64,000 nucleotides of DNA from Chlamydoabsidia padenii. Taxonomy: Eukaryota > Mucoromycota > Mucoromycetes > Mucorales > Cunninghamellaceae. The stretch covers positions 124,001 to 188,000 of the forward strand of contig JAIWND010000007.1 in assembly GCA_025330725.1 (NCBI GenBank). Direction: 5' to 3'. The translations under genes were made by a program, and so were the position numbers. Under the pieces are notes generated by a model. The model searched no databases, was not told the DNA's origin, and saw nothing but the letters and a program-made list of their open reading frames with translations. How positions within the stretch are numbered: position 1 is the stretch's first letter; each line of letters begins with the position of its first letter. Shown in pieces: positions 23,647 to 36,696 of the stretch.

Positions 23647-24360
23647 TCATATAGCAAATAGTATACCCGTTAATGTAATCAGTTTTTTATTATATTGCAG
23701 TTGATAAAGAAGTCTACAACAAGTAATGATAGCTATATCTACAAAGAGTTCCTTGGTGTACCAACTTCCTTCATTGACATGGCCCGCCTGGTTTTTGTAA
23801 TCCGTACCGTCCGTAAAATTATCTTACATGACAAAACCAGACAAAAGTATTAGGTAATCAGTTTTTTTTTTAATCACCCTTTCCCCTCCTTACCTTGAGT
23901 CCATGATGGTTCATATGTATCAACTTCCATAGAGATATCATCTTCCACCGAAGAGTCCTATTCACTGACAGTAAGTGCTACTATTGTACCAGGAAACCCA
24001 CAGAGTCGTATTGGTGGGTGACAGACTATCGGATCCTTGAGGCAAAAAAAGTCCTATCAAACCAACATAAAGGAAATAAATGAGTACCTGCTCCGTATAA
24101 TATGTCTTTTAATTCCTTTACCTATAACGACAGGCGTTCCTATAATAAAAGAAAGATGACGAGTCAAAAGGAGATGCAGTACATTCAAGATTCAACTTAC
24201 TTTATATTTCCAACCGCCTACCAGCATATCATTAAACCAAGTGAGAGACTATCGAATAAGAATATTGTAATTATATAAGTGGTTTCAATGTTTAGACTAT
24301 CTAGTAAGCGCATGAGGATAGTAGTTTCTTTTAAACTTTACCAAAGTCATTCGCGGGCAT
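23647..24360 (-). CDS. Predicted 110-residue protein of unknown function, five exons
   Basis: Assembled from short exons whose phases all agree: 24342-24360, 24122-24139, 23998-24053, 23894-23957 and 23647-23822. The product starts MPANDFGTPVVIGLFLPQGS, continues SLSPTNTTLWDSSVEDDISM and TYEPSWTQDNFTDGTDY, and ends in a hydrophobic segment (ELFVDIAIITCCRLLYQLQY). It is divergent from the OCRL-like gene and both starts lie about 112-114 bp from a shared promoter motif at 24472, which supports it. One extra exon-like block inside intron 1 (24201-24248) would introduce an immediate stop. No family is recognised. Confidence 0.5.
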
Positions 24361-24471
24361 ATTGATCGAATGTGAAAGAGAGAGAGAGAGAGAAAATGAA
24401 AAACTCCATGCCAGTCTTTTTTGTAGAATCTCAGCCAGGGAGTACTTTTTTTTTTTGAGTGAGTGTAACTT

Positions 24472-24484
24472 GCGGAACTTGAAA
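24472..24484 (+). promoter_or_regulatory. Recurrent promoter motif in a divergent promoter
   Basis: GCGGAACTTGAAA. Midway between the ATG at 24360 (minus gene) and the ATG at 24598 (OCRL-like), about 112-114 bp from each. Confidence 0.5.
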
Positions 24485-24597
24485 TCTCTAATAATTTCAG
24501 GCGGGTGGTAATTCATTTTGCCTTCCTTTCTTCTTTTCCCCTCTTCCCTTTGAATGCTTCTTCTTTTACACATACTTATTCCCCTTTGAATCCTTTG

Positions 24598-27500
24598 ATG
24601 ACTACAACACACAAACAAGATTATACAAAGCAGTTGACCTCTTTGTTGAATACTGAAGACAAACTTGATATCATATCCTTTTTATATGTATATATACATG
24701 TACTAACTTTATCACTCTCTACTTTAAGAGATTGTAATCTCTCAGTTTTACCAACTTGAACTTGCCTGGTACCTTATCTTTAACTCTTATTATACTGCGT
24801 TCGCGTTTATTTACAGGAAACTGATAAACAACAACAACAATCTAAAGAATATTGCTTGGCTCTAATCAAACACAAAGAAAACAAGGACTCTTCTTCTACA
24901 ACATCATGGTAATTATCTTATCATAAAATAATGAATATAACGTATAGTTTACTGATCTCTTGTATTTATAGTCTCATTTTGTTTGAAAAACAAGTCTCTT
25001 TGGTGCCTATTAATTTAATACCTGTTACTCAAGATACAAAAATCGATATTGCCCAAGCTAATCCAGTCAATAAAAATGCTCAACCAGGTAAGTGTGAAAT
25101 CCCTCCTCCCCAAAAGTCATCGCACGTGCTGAACTCTTTATGATTATGTTGACACTTTTAGATCTTTTGGTCAAGATATCCTTACAAGAACAATCGATCA
25201 ACATCATCTTTCCCGACAAGGATGATATGTCTGCCTTTTTGTTGAAACTCCGAGAATCTATTACTTCTTCAACAGGTAAGGTTAGCATAATACATGATCA
25301 TTTAGACTCACTTTTGATTATATTAGGCTCAGCTGACAGTGATCACCAATGGATAAATGTGTATGTCAATATGAAAGGTAAAGTATTGTCCCAACTTCTC
25401 CTCTTCCACTTATATCATATGTGTGCCTAAACCTTTCTTTTTTATATGTAACCCAGCTTTAGGTAACCCAACTCGCCAGCAAACATCTCTATCTTTAAAT
25501 GCCAAAAATTCGCCCGGGAAATCCAGAGAAAGTGCCATCTCTCATGTCTTGCCTCTTCAACGTGCTCAAACAATCGCTAATATACAACTAAGGCGAACAA
25601 TGACTGCTGCCTCCACAGTAAAGAAACGGATGATCGAATCAAACAATGCCAAGAAACACTGGGTCAATGCAAGACTACAAGATCAAGAAGATTCGTTTGT
25701 CAATTGGGAAAACTCAAAGTAAGTTAATTTATAAAAATATAAAAACCTTTTGATATTAAACTAATCCATATCTTCCTCTTAGGCTTTTTGTTGGTACTTG
25801 GAACGTGCATGGAAGTCTTCCGACCGAGTCACTATCGACTTGGTTACTCGGTGCTTCAAAGGATGATGGAAGTAACACGATCGAACCAGACTTTTATGTT
25901 ATTGGGTAAGGACGAAAGGGAAAAAAAAAAAAAAAAAAAAGACAAAAAGACAAAAGGAAAAGTATAATAGGGCTAACGATCATACATTTTGATAGGTTAC
26001 AAGAAATGGAAACAAACACCGAAGCCTACCTGTATCATGATCCAACAAAAGAAAATATCTGGGTGCAAGCTGTCTTGAATGGACTAGGACAAAAAAAGAA
26101 TGGTTACTACAAGGTAAGTAGGCCAAACAGACAACAAGAATAGGGTGTATGAACTAACTCGTTTGCGTCTTTGTATTATTAGGTGGCGTCTTTGCAACTA
26201 GTAACCATGTTGATTATAGTGATCGCCAAAACGGAACACCAGCCATTTATATCTGAAGTTGAATCTCGAAATTGTGGTGTGGGTTTGATGAATATGATGG
26301 GCAACAAAGGTGGATGCTCTGTCCGATTCCGATACCATGACTCTTACTTTTGCTTTGTCACAAGTCATCTTGCTGCCTTTGTCGCCAACTCGGAAAGGAG
26401 GAACCAAGATTTCACGGAAATTGCCAAACGTCTGGTTTTTACTCAACAATCCGACAAGCTCACTGAATATGTGTCTCACTCATGGAACAGCGGTGGCGAT
26501 GAAGGTGTGGCCTATTTGGAACATAAAGGTGTCACTTATGATTGGGAAACACAGGCATCTATCTTCCATGCAGAGTAAGTATATACAGAAAACAAATGGG
26601 GCGGGGAAAATTAAATACTAACTAGTGATCCTTCTTTATATGCATAGTCATGTCATTTGGATGGGTGATCTAAATTACCGTATTAACATGGCGGAACCTG
26701 AAATCAAGATGAAATTGACTCAAGGCCTACAACAAGAACTCTTGGAATACGATCAAGTAAGTCTATATACTGGAAAAGATATATACAGAAAGCTGAATCT
26801 TTTTATTATTATTATTATTGTCCTAGTTATCTGTTGAACGACAAGCTGGGCGAACATTCCCGATGTTTGACGAAGGTCCAATTCACTTCTCACCAACTTA
26901 CAAGTATGATGCTGGCACAAATCAATATGACACAAGGTAACAAGCAAATACAAAAACATGCTCAGAAACTGTTACTCATTTTTTCTTCTTTTTCTAATTA
27001 GTACTAAACGCCGTGCCCCTTCTTGGACAGACCGTATTCTCTGGAAAAAGCCATTGGATCAAAAAAAGACAATACTCAAGCTATTATCCTATGATAACTG
27101 TATGGAAATGATGCTTAGCGATCACAAGCCTGTGCAAGCTCTATTTGATGCAAAGGTAAGATAACATTACTGGGGTTGAATAGGGGAGGATATTTATGAT
27201 AGAATAAGTTTGATCTAATCCAAACCTTCCTGTTTATGACATCTATTAGGTCCGACATATTGATAGAAAAAAACAAATCGATACCCGGCAAAGTTTAATG
27301 CGCCAACTGATCGAAACGAAGGACAACCTGACAAAGGGACAAATATCGACATCTTTCATTGAATTTGGTGACGTGCAATTTATGGAATACAAGGAAAAGA
27401 CGATCGTTCTCGAAAACACTGGTCAAGTCGTGGCGCCTTTTTGCTTCATCTCGAAAATGGATGAAACTCAAATCTGTCCACCATGGCTTCAAATTACCCC

Positions 27501-28639
27501 TGAACAAGGCGTCCTTGGTCCTGGTGAAAAGGTAGTAATTCAATTTGAACTGATGATTGATGCTTCCATCTCTGCTCCATTCAACGAAGGGAAACAAGAA
27601 ATCAATGATATTTTGGTGCTTCGGTTGGAAAATGGCAAGGATTTCTTTATTGTGGTATCGGGCAAGTATATACGAACCTGCTTTGGTGTACCTCTGGACA
27701 GTTTGGCTCAAATGACTATTCCGATTCAAGAAGTGGTTGGTTCCTCTTCTCTCTCGAATGGGTCTTCTCGACGCAACAACAATGGCAAATCAACCACCTC
27801 TGATCCGACTAATCAACAAGTTCAGCAACAAGCCAACTTACCTAAAGAACTATGGCGGATCCTCACTTTCCTTTGGAACAAAAACATGTTGTCCATGGTA
27901 TGTATATGGAAGAAAGAGTGTCGATAACATGGATGTCTATATTTTCACTGAATCCACTTTTTTTTTTATTGGTTCTTGTGTATAGGAAAATTTATTCTTG
28001 GACCACGGTGACCGGGTGGTGTCTGATTACATCCGCAAATGCCTAGATTCTGGTGATTCATTTGATACTTCTATTCTTCTCGGTGAAATAGCAGATGGAC
28101 CGGACGAAAAACAAGATACCGATGACAGTGTTGGTGCAAACTCTATGATTGACGTGCTCTTGGCCTTTTTGGAATGTTTACCTGAACCTGTCATCCCAAC
28201 TTCTTTGTATAGTCGTGTCCTGGCGGCATCTGACTCTGATGATCAAGTCAAACTGGTAAATGAGCTATAATCAAGAACATGAACATATGCACCAAAGTAC
28301 TAATCTCTTCCCTCCTTTTATTTATTTATCATTAGTTAAAAGACAATCTACCTCATCTCAACCTTAATGTGTTGTTGTATATCACCAGCTTTTTGACCGA
28401 TGCAATCCGGTACTCTCCGTCTACCTGCAAACAAGAACGAACACAGCAAATCGGTAAGTCGGGATAAGAACATAAAAGAATCATGTCATATTGTATTGGA
28501 CCTCTAATAGCATTCTTGTCTCCTTCTAGTAACCGCATTTACCGTCTTGTTACGACCAGATCCTGAATTCAAGGAAACAAACCCGGCATTGGCGATGGTG
28601 AAGAAGGAAAAATTCATCAGCAGGCTTCTACATCTGTAG
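24598..28639 (+). CDS. OCRL/INPP5B-like inositol polyphosphate 5-phosphatase with ASH and RhoGAP-like domains
   Basis: Long multi-exon gene (about 14 exons). Order: a PH-like N-terminal region (VSLVPINLIPVTQDTKIDIA, DLLVKISLQEQSINIIFPDK); the catalytic 5-phosphatase domain with LFVGTWNVHGSLP, FYVIGLQEME, NMMGNKGG, VTSHLAAF, WMGDLNYRI, PSWTDRILWK and LSDHKPV; an ASH-type beta domain (FIEFGDVQFMEYKEKTIVLEN...PPWLQI); and a RhoGAP-like domain (LPKELWRILTFLWN to FTVLLRPDPE). This architecture is that of OCRL and INPP5B, which dephosphorylate PI(4,5)P2 on endosome/Golgi membranes and bind Rab/Rho GTPases. Whether the GAP arginine finger is kept was not established, and in OCRL it is inactive. A Rab6-type gene (YPT6) lies elsewhere in the window; Rab6 binding is known for OCRL, so a link is plausible only by family knowledge. 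Confidence 0.92.
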
Positions 28640-29753
28640 TATCAGTGATAGATCATTTAGTCAACTAGTTATTATTTATGTTTTATATCGAATAAACTTT
28701 ATAAACCTGACCTGTCTACTTTTTTTTAAAAGAAATATATATATGTATCAGTGTCCCCCCTTATGCAGCACAACCTACCCTGATTGCCGGGTCTTGAAAA
28801 AGTAAAAATACAACCCCGCCCCACCTGAACTCACTACAGCCATATACTTCAAGGCCAACTGATACTAATGATCAAAGTGGCCATGCTGCTACATAATCTC
28901 ATTTCCTCTAGCTTGAAAAGCCAAATGCTCAGATCATTGTGTCAGTCCGGTCAAGCTCAAGTTGATGTGGGAAAACCCAAATCTACGATGGGTCTGACTT
29001 TTTTTTTTTTTTTTCGTTTCTCATCGTTCAAGTCGACCCCACTAACATAGGGATGTAGGCACTTTGATTTATTATCAAAGTTAGTTGGGCAATCATAGAA
29101 GAAAACTCATAGCCACTTTAATCATTAGCATCGCTTGTTCATTGAGCAAGTCTGGCCTTTCGAAAATCTGAGTAGGGGAAACACGCAGGGCGAGCGGGAT
29201 GTGAATACGTTTCGGGATTTCAATATCTCTATGAAAATCTTGCACAAAGGACATTCTGCATATGTAGTCCAATTCAATACAGACCGGCCATGTGTTGATC
29301 AACTTTGTTTTAAGTGGCGGACAGTATTAATATGCGAACACATACAATGAATATAGTTGGCACGGACACAATTGGATCATTACGATCGCTTTTATGTGAT
29401 GTATATATAAAAAACAAAGAAACAAGATCAGTTTGAATAGGATATATAATGACTTTAACTGAATTATTACCACGTACCATAAACGTTGCCCCCCCCCTTC
29501 ATGGCATGCCATATACAAACCATTTCCTATTGATCAAAGGCATTTACCAAAAAAAAAAAAAAATTAAATAAAAAGACATATGGATGTTTTATTATCAGAG
29601 AAGACATACAAAAAAAAGAGACATGTGGAAGACAGATATTCTATGTAGTTGTGATAAGTAACGACAAATGCTAACTAGTACTGTATATATATAAGATGTG
29701 TAAAAGAGAGAGAAGGGGATAGTATGACAAAGGGATTAAGAGGAAGAGATCAT
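28640..29753. other. Non-coding interval containing a dispersed repeat
   Basis: Convergent spacer between the OCRL-like and C2H2 genes. Copy A of a diverged repeat occupies about 29070-29270. No gene is supported. Confidence 0.55.
29070..29270 (+). repeat. Dispersed repeat, copy A
   Basis: Shares a near-identical core (TTATCAAAGTT, then CATAGCYACTTTAATCATT and AGCATCG) with 53035-53240, with weaker co-linear similarity downstream including CGGGATT and TGCAAAGG/TGCACAAAGG words. A poly-T tract precedes both copies. It contains GCGGGATGTGAAT (29194) and CGGGATTTCAA (29213). Nature unknown. Confidence 0.6.
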
Positions 29754-30999
29754 TTAAAAAGCAATCTTATTAGAGGGCCTGACCAAATGGATTCGAAGAT
29801 GACGGCGCATGTTGGATTGGACACTGAATCGTCTTGGGCATTCGGAGCATACAAATGGTTTTTCGCCTGTATGAGAGTAAGTGTGGATCCGCAATGAGGA
29901 AGGACGAGAGAAGGCCTTTTGACAATATGGACACAAATACCGCCCTGTTGCTGAATCCCTTGGTAATTCCATCCCGTTCACTGTGGTGTAAGATGCAATA
30001 CCACTACCTTGTGTCCCCGATACTACTGCTGTTGATTCATGAGGTGGTGGTGTGGTCGAGGAGGCTGACGTGGTGGTGGATGGTATATTACTTGTCATGG
30101 AAGAAGTAGAAGGTAATGCCGTTGTTGTGTTTGATGATGATGGTGATGCATTAGGTTCCTGTTTGATGCGAGGCTGATCCATAAATGTAGCTAATGGTTG
30201 GGGTTTTGTTGTGTTCAAAGACAAGTAGTTTTCTGGTGGACTGTTTGAATGTGCACGATGATAAAATGGTAGTGGAGGTACTGGAGATGTTGTGGTTGTT
30301 GATGATGACGATGAGGGCTGCATCATGTGATCTACCGTTGTTGCCGATATAGCTCGACGATGAGACAAGAGTCGTTGGTGATGATGTTGTCTTGGATGAT
30401 GATGAAGTCGTTGTTGTGGTGGTGGTATTGGTGTATGAAGTGGCTGATATTGTTGTGTGGGTTGTAGTTGATTGATTGTAGGCATAAACCCAGTTTGGAT
30501 AGGATTGGTTGATGGGGTTGTCATCGATAAATCCGAAATAGATCTTTGGTGATGTGCATTTGTCGATCGTTGCTGTGATGGAGTGTGATTCATGCTGTAA
30601 GAAGTGTTGGTGTTTGATGATATCATAGGAGTTGCTGAAGGACTCGCCATCCAACTAGGTTGAGGTTTGATTAAATGTGAATCGTCTTTTGAAGGTGTGG
30701 TCGGTATGGGATTATACAGAGTTGGTCCATTGAGTGATAGATTTTGCAATTCAGAAGGTAATGAACTAACACTTCGAGTGCTACGATGGCCCCTTGTGAA
30801 TTTTTTATCTAAAAATAAAGTAAAAAGCGAAACATTAGTAAGTGTACCCTAGTGTTTCCCTTTTTTCCCAACCTTTTTATTTGTCTATAAAGAAGACAGG
30901 GATTGGAATATTATATGCATTAGTTATTTACTTGCCTTCAGAAGTTTGTTGTTTCAAAAGGAATTGAATCGATGGTAGGGTAGTAGGAGGTGAAGACAT
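29754..30999 (-). CDS. C2H2 zinc-finger transcription factor with low-complexity N-terminus
   Basis: Two exons: 30936-30999 (MSSPPTTLPSIQFLLKQQTS) and 29754-30808, joined by an intron with a non-canonical GC donor (GAAG|GCAAGT) and a TTTTTAG acceptor. The phase is correct. The long middle is Ser/Thr/Pro/Gln/His-rich. The C-terminus has two adjacent C2H2 fingers: YLCPYCQKAFSRPSSLRIHT and, after the TGEKP linker, FVCSECPRRFSVQSNMRRHL. Two-finger proteins of this kind act as sequence-specific fungal regulators; the target is unknown. It shares a 322-bp divergent promoter with the Q/Y-rich gene. Confidence 0.88.
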
Positions 31000-31321
31000 G
31001 ACACAATCTAGAGTGGAGCAAATTTAAAAAAAAAAAAGGGGGGGGGGAGAGGAAGGAAGAAAGAGAAAGGAAGAAAAGGAGAAACTATCGAAAGCAAAAA
31101 GAAAAGTAAGAAAAATCAGTCTAACTGTATTTTGCAATCTCCGCAGCCAATCAAAGTTTTTAAATGCTTGTAGCCAAAACAAGGTAGTCAGGGAATCCCG
31201 ACTGGGTTTTCTGCATTTCCCAAAACGTCATGTTGTTTTTTGCTTTTCCACTTTTTTTTTTTTTTTTTTTTTGCCTCCTTCCCTCCTTACACTTTATTAA
31301 AAAAAATAGACCCCCTTTATC
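31000..31321. promoter_or_regulatory. Divergent promoter region of C2H2 and Q/Y-rich genes
   Basis: Contains an AATCCCGACT string at 31194 (partial motif), a G10 run at 31038-31047, and a T20 tract at 31253-31272. No gene. Confidence 0.4.
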
Positions 31322-31933
31322 ATGTTTAGTAATCTAATCGATCAGTTTCGAAATAACAATAATAACGATCAACAACAAGACGTTAACCCCTTATTGACAG
31401 CAGCAGCTGCCTATTTGGGCAGCGAACTAGTCCAGCACCATAATAAAGATAATGAAGATGGGGAACATAATGACCACCGCTCACACTTTTGGAGGAATGC
31501 TGCTTTATCTGGTGCCTTGGCCTATGGATTAAACAAGTATCAGGAACACCAGCAACAACAACAACAACAGCCAGTTGAAAACTATTACTATCCTTCGTCG
31601 TCTTATTACCCTTACCCAGCTTATTACCCTCAACTCAATTACTACCAACAACAACCCTACTATCCAGGACTCTCATCTCAAGCTTACTATGGAATGAATA
31701 TGAATGGAATGGCTATGAATCCTTATCTTCAACAACAAGCCATGGGTTATCCGTTTATGCTGCCTTACCAACAACAAACTCCGTATGCTTATTATTATGG
31801 TGGTCCCGGTGGATTGCAAACTCCGAACATGTACTCACCTTACCATCATCATTATAACTCTTTATCCCCATATCATCGTCCATACCCCATGACCCCCTTT
31901 CATAGGCCTTTACCCTATAGATATATGTATTGA
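31322..31933 (+). CDS. Gln/Tyr-rich low-complexity protein of unknown function
   Basis: 203 residues, single exon. After MFSNLIDQF and an Asn/Gln run comes a short helical region (NPLLTAAAAYLGSELVQHHN, WRNAALSGALAYGLNKYQEH), then Gln runs and a Tyr/Pro-rich tail with many YY pairs (YYYPSSSYYPYPAYYPQLNY) ending PLPYRYMY. The ALAYGLNKYQEH block is reminiscent of small fungal proteins annotated only as CipC-like or hypothetical; I cannot assign one. Composition suggests a disordered, possibly prion-like tail. Confidence 0.7.
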   Translation: MFSNLIDQFRNNNNNDQQQDVNPLLTAAAAYLGSELVQHHNKDNEDGEHNDHRSHFWRNAALSGALAYGLNKYQEHQQQQQQQPVENYYYPSSSYYPYPAYYPQLNYYQQQPYYPGLSSQAYYGMNMNGMAMNPYLQQQAMGYPFMLPYQQQTPYAYYYGGPGGLQTPNMYSPYHHHYNSLSPYHRPYPMTPFHRPLPYRYMY

Positions 31934-32167
31934 TCTCTATTACCATCACCACTATTCCCTTCTTCTTACCCCTGTTTGATTATCTATCTATATAATAAAA
32001 CCCTTTTTATTTTATTTTATACAATAACAACCTATCTATATATGTGTGTGTAGTCCCAGTCCAGAATCGAAACTTATCATATTGTTGGTATTAGATGTCA
32101 ATTTATTTATTACAATTCAAATACAATTAATTAATCTACACTAAACTATCTACACCAAACAAAAGAA

Positions 32168-33637
32168 TCATCCATCGTCATCTTCAGCATTTGCCTTGTC
32201 TAAGTAGTCCTTCACTGTTTCGTTTCCCATGAGAATATCGGATATCATCGAGAGCACATCCACGGATTGTTGTAGTAAATGTCGTTCTTCGTCCCGATAG
32301 CGAACAAGATGAGGATAAAGAGGTGAATCAGGTACATTATCGCCTTCTGTCAGTCCGTCATCGTTTGTCACGATTTGCTGAAGGTGATACTGTGATGCAT
32401 CCAATAACATTATGGCGACCCTTAGTTGTATCACTGGTGCATGATCAAGCGCTAATACACCTGCCAAAAGATCCTTCCATGACCGTATGCTTTTACCGTT
32501 CAAATCAAGTTGTACCATGGGTTCCGTTGTCGCTATATTGAGTTGTTCCAATCCTTCCACTACGTCGTCCGTCGTATCACCACCCTTTATCACATTCAAT
32601 TCCAAACCATCCTCTTGATCCAATACTGCCAAATACATCATACAAATAGAATGACCCGTCCATCCAGAATGGCCAAATACAGCATCAGAATTAGGCTGGG
32701 CCAATACCAAGATCGGTTTAAAAGGAGGGTCGTCTTGTTGTTGCATCCATTGCCATTTGAGAGCACTGTCTTGATCCATACCTGGGTTCAAAAAGGGGCC
32801 CAAAGATAAAGTCACTTGTCCTTGTGTGGGGTTATCGGCCAGAGTGAATCCATGTAAAAACAAGAGTTCTTGGTTTGACTTATCGCCATAAGATAAACAG
32901 AGTTCTTCACCAGAGGAAATGGGTGTATCAAAAGGCACCAGGTCAAGTCCACTATTGTCTGATGAGAGCTGCCACCTTAAGTTTGGATCCATACGATGAT
33001 TGGCAAAATCAAAAAAGGGAATCATTGCCAAGCCTTCTTCATCGGCCAAACCCACCACCCGAGACCAGACCAACACATCCGCATAGATCCAATCTTCTAG
33101 AGTCAAGTCCCAGGATACCAGATCGCGCAATCGCTGCCATTCCCGTTGTAAGCTTGTGCGTTTCGCCCTAATGGAGGATGCCAGACTTGTACCTTCCAAC
33201 AGACCAAAGACAAAGTTATCTTCGTCGCCATCAGGATCCAGGAATAAGACATGGTGCTTTTCAAAGAAGGAGCGTGGTGGTAGATTCTTCATGTAGGGTT
33301 GCCAAAAGGAGGAATCTTGAGCTTGATTCAATTCGTACGCCAAGAATAAACGAAGACAGGTCTTTTCATTGCCGGGTAACTTGATTCGATCTTTTAAGGG
33401 CAGAGAGTTTGGTTGCAAAGTTGTTTCCAAACAGTCGATAAAGGCTTTACTTGTGGATGGGTGAGTTAATAAACGTGTCGAGGTAATCAAAAGGTGAGAG
33501 GGAATATGTACCAGTGGCGCCATATCATCACAAGTGGTGTCGAGGAATAAACCATGTCCAGAATAGGCTGTTGGTTTAATGCTAATGTTGTTGTGAGTAA
33601 TACCTTGTTGATCACACCACGTCAAAAAGGTATCCAT
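32168..33637 (-). CDS. SET-domain protein lysine methyltransferase (SETD6/Rkm-type)
   Basis: 489-residue single-exon protein taking ATG 33637 (MDTFLTWCDQQGI), the usual start context of this family; the open frame runs further upstream to 33784 without family resemblance. The split SET domain shows GHGLFLDTTCDDMAPLVHIP near the start, then after the insert DFANHRMDPNLRW (the NHxxxxN-type cofactor/active-site block) and ELCLSYGDKSNQELLFLHGF (the SYG block). The C-terminal helical region matches the Rubisco-LSMT-like substrate-binding domain. Such enzymes methylate lysines in ribosomal or other proteins with SAM; the substrate here is unknown. Confidence 0.88.
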   Translation of the reverse strand: MDTFLTWCDQQGITHNNISIKPTAYSGHGLFLDTTCDDMAPLVHIPSHLLITSTRLLTHPSTSKAFIDCLETTLQPNSLPLKDRIKLPGNEKTCLRLFLAYELNQAQDSSFWQPYMKNLPPRSFFEKHHVLFLDPDGDEDNFVFGLLEGTSLASSIRAKRTSLQREWQRLRDLVSWDLTLEDWIYADVLVWSRVVGLADEEGLAMIPFFDFANHRMDPNLRWQLSSDNSGLDLVPFDTPISSGEELCLSYGDKSNQELLFLHGFTLADNPTQGQVTLSLGPFLNPGMDQDSALKWQWMQQQDDPPFKPILVLAQPNSDAVFGHSGWTGHSICMMYLAVLDQEDGLELNVIKGGDTTDDVVEGLEQLNIATTEPMVQLDLNGKSIRSWKDLLAGVLALDHAPVIQLRVAIMLLDASQYHLQQIVTNDDGLTEGDNVPDSPLYPHLVRYRDEERHLLQQSVDVLSMISDILMGNETVKDYLDKANAEDDDG

Positions 33638-34130
33638 GTCAAAATAAAAAATAAAAGGAATGACAGAAAATGGATTGAAATCCGACAAATCCAGGTGGGT
33701 GGATCTTCCACACTTTTTGACAGCCCGCCTGGACATGTCTACTTTCACACATATCGATGATGGATTCTTTTTCGAAATATACATCTGATGTTAATGAAAC
33801 TCTTCTTCTCTTTCTCTCTTCCCTATATGACTCGACAGATTAAAGAAAGCTCTGGCAAAGTATAATACCAAGTATCACGGAGCCAGCCCTATTAAACACC
33901 AAGCATATATTTCCCACATAAATAAATGCCACCAACATGATTTATACTCTTCGAGATTTCACTTCATATATTCAAACGCCACCATTATGCAAACATGCAA
34001 AATCAAAATAAAGAGACAAGAATGATCAACATACATTTTTATTACACCAACACTATTAAATAACTAAACTAAACCTAGTTTACATACACTATCTCGTTGT
34101 AGAATAAAAAGCACAGTTCCAGTAGAGGAT
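33638..34130. other. Intergenic spacer
   Basis: Promoter side of the SET gene and 3' side of D2HGDH. No gene supported. A TAG/GTA trinucleotide run (34193-34217) lies in the last D2HGDH intron nearby. Confidence 0.5.
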
Positions 34131-36360
<2,230 letters not shown>

Positions 36361-36696
36361 CTTGTCAAGGTGGAGGGATTAAAGCGAAAGAGAAGTAAAA
36401 AAAACTGATGTCCGCCAAAAAAAAAAAAAAAAAAAAAAAAAATCTTGATCAACTTTTTTTTTTCCATCGGTCTTTTAAATAATGTCAGGGGAGAGAATGA
36501 CTAACCAACAGTGTCAGTCATTGATTTATTGGATAATTATGGAGATAATAATGATACACAACAACAAAGGACTCTATATAATAAGATCCAAATATCAAAC
36601 GGGGAGGGGGATATACAAGGATGATAAGAGGGAGAATTCTATATATAACAAAAAAGAAAAAAAAAAAAAAAGAGGAGGGGAATATGAAGTCTATAT
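36361..36696. other. Intergenic spacer
   Basis: Contains an A-run (36417-36442) and T-run next to the D2HGDH promoter, and an A15 tract near 36658. No gene. Confidence 0.5.

Noticed and set aside
33638..33784. Upstream extension of the SET ORF
   Set aside because: Lacks similarity to the family, while MDTFLTW at 33637 begins where family members usually do.
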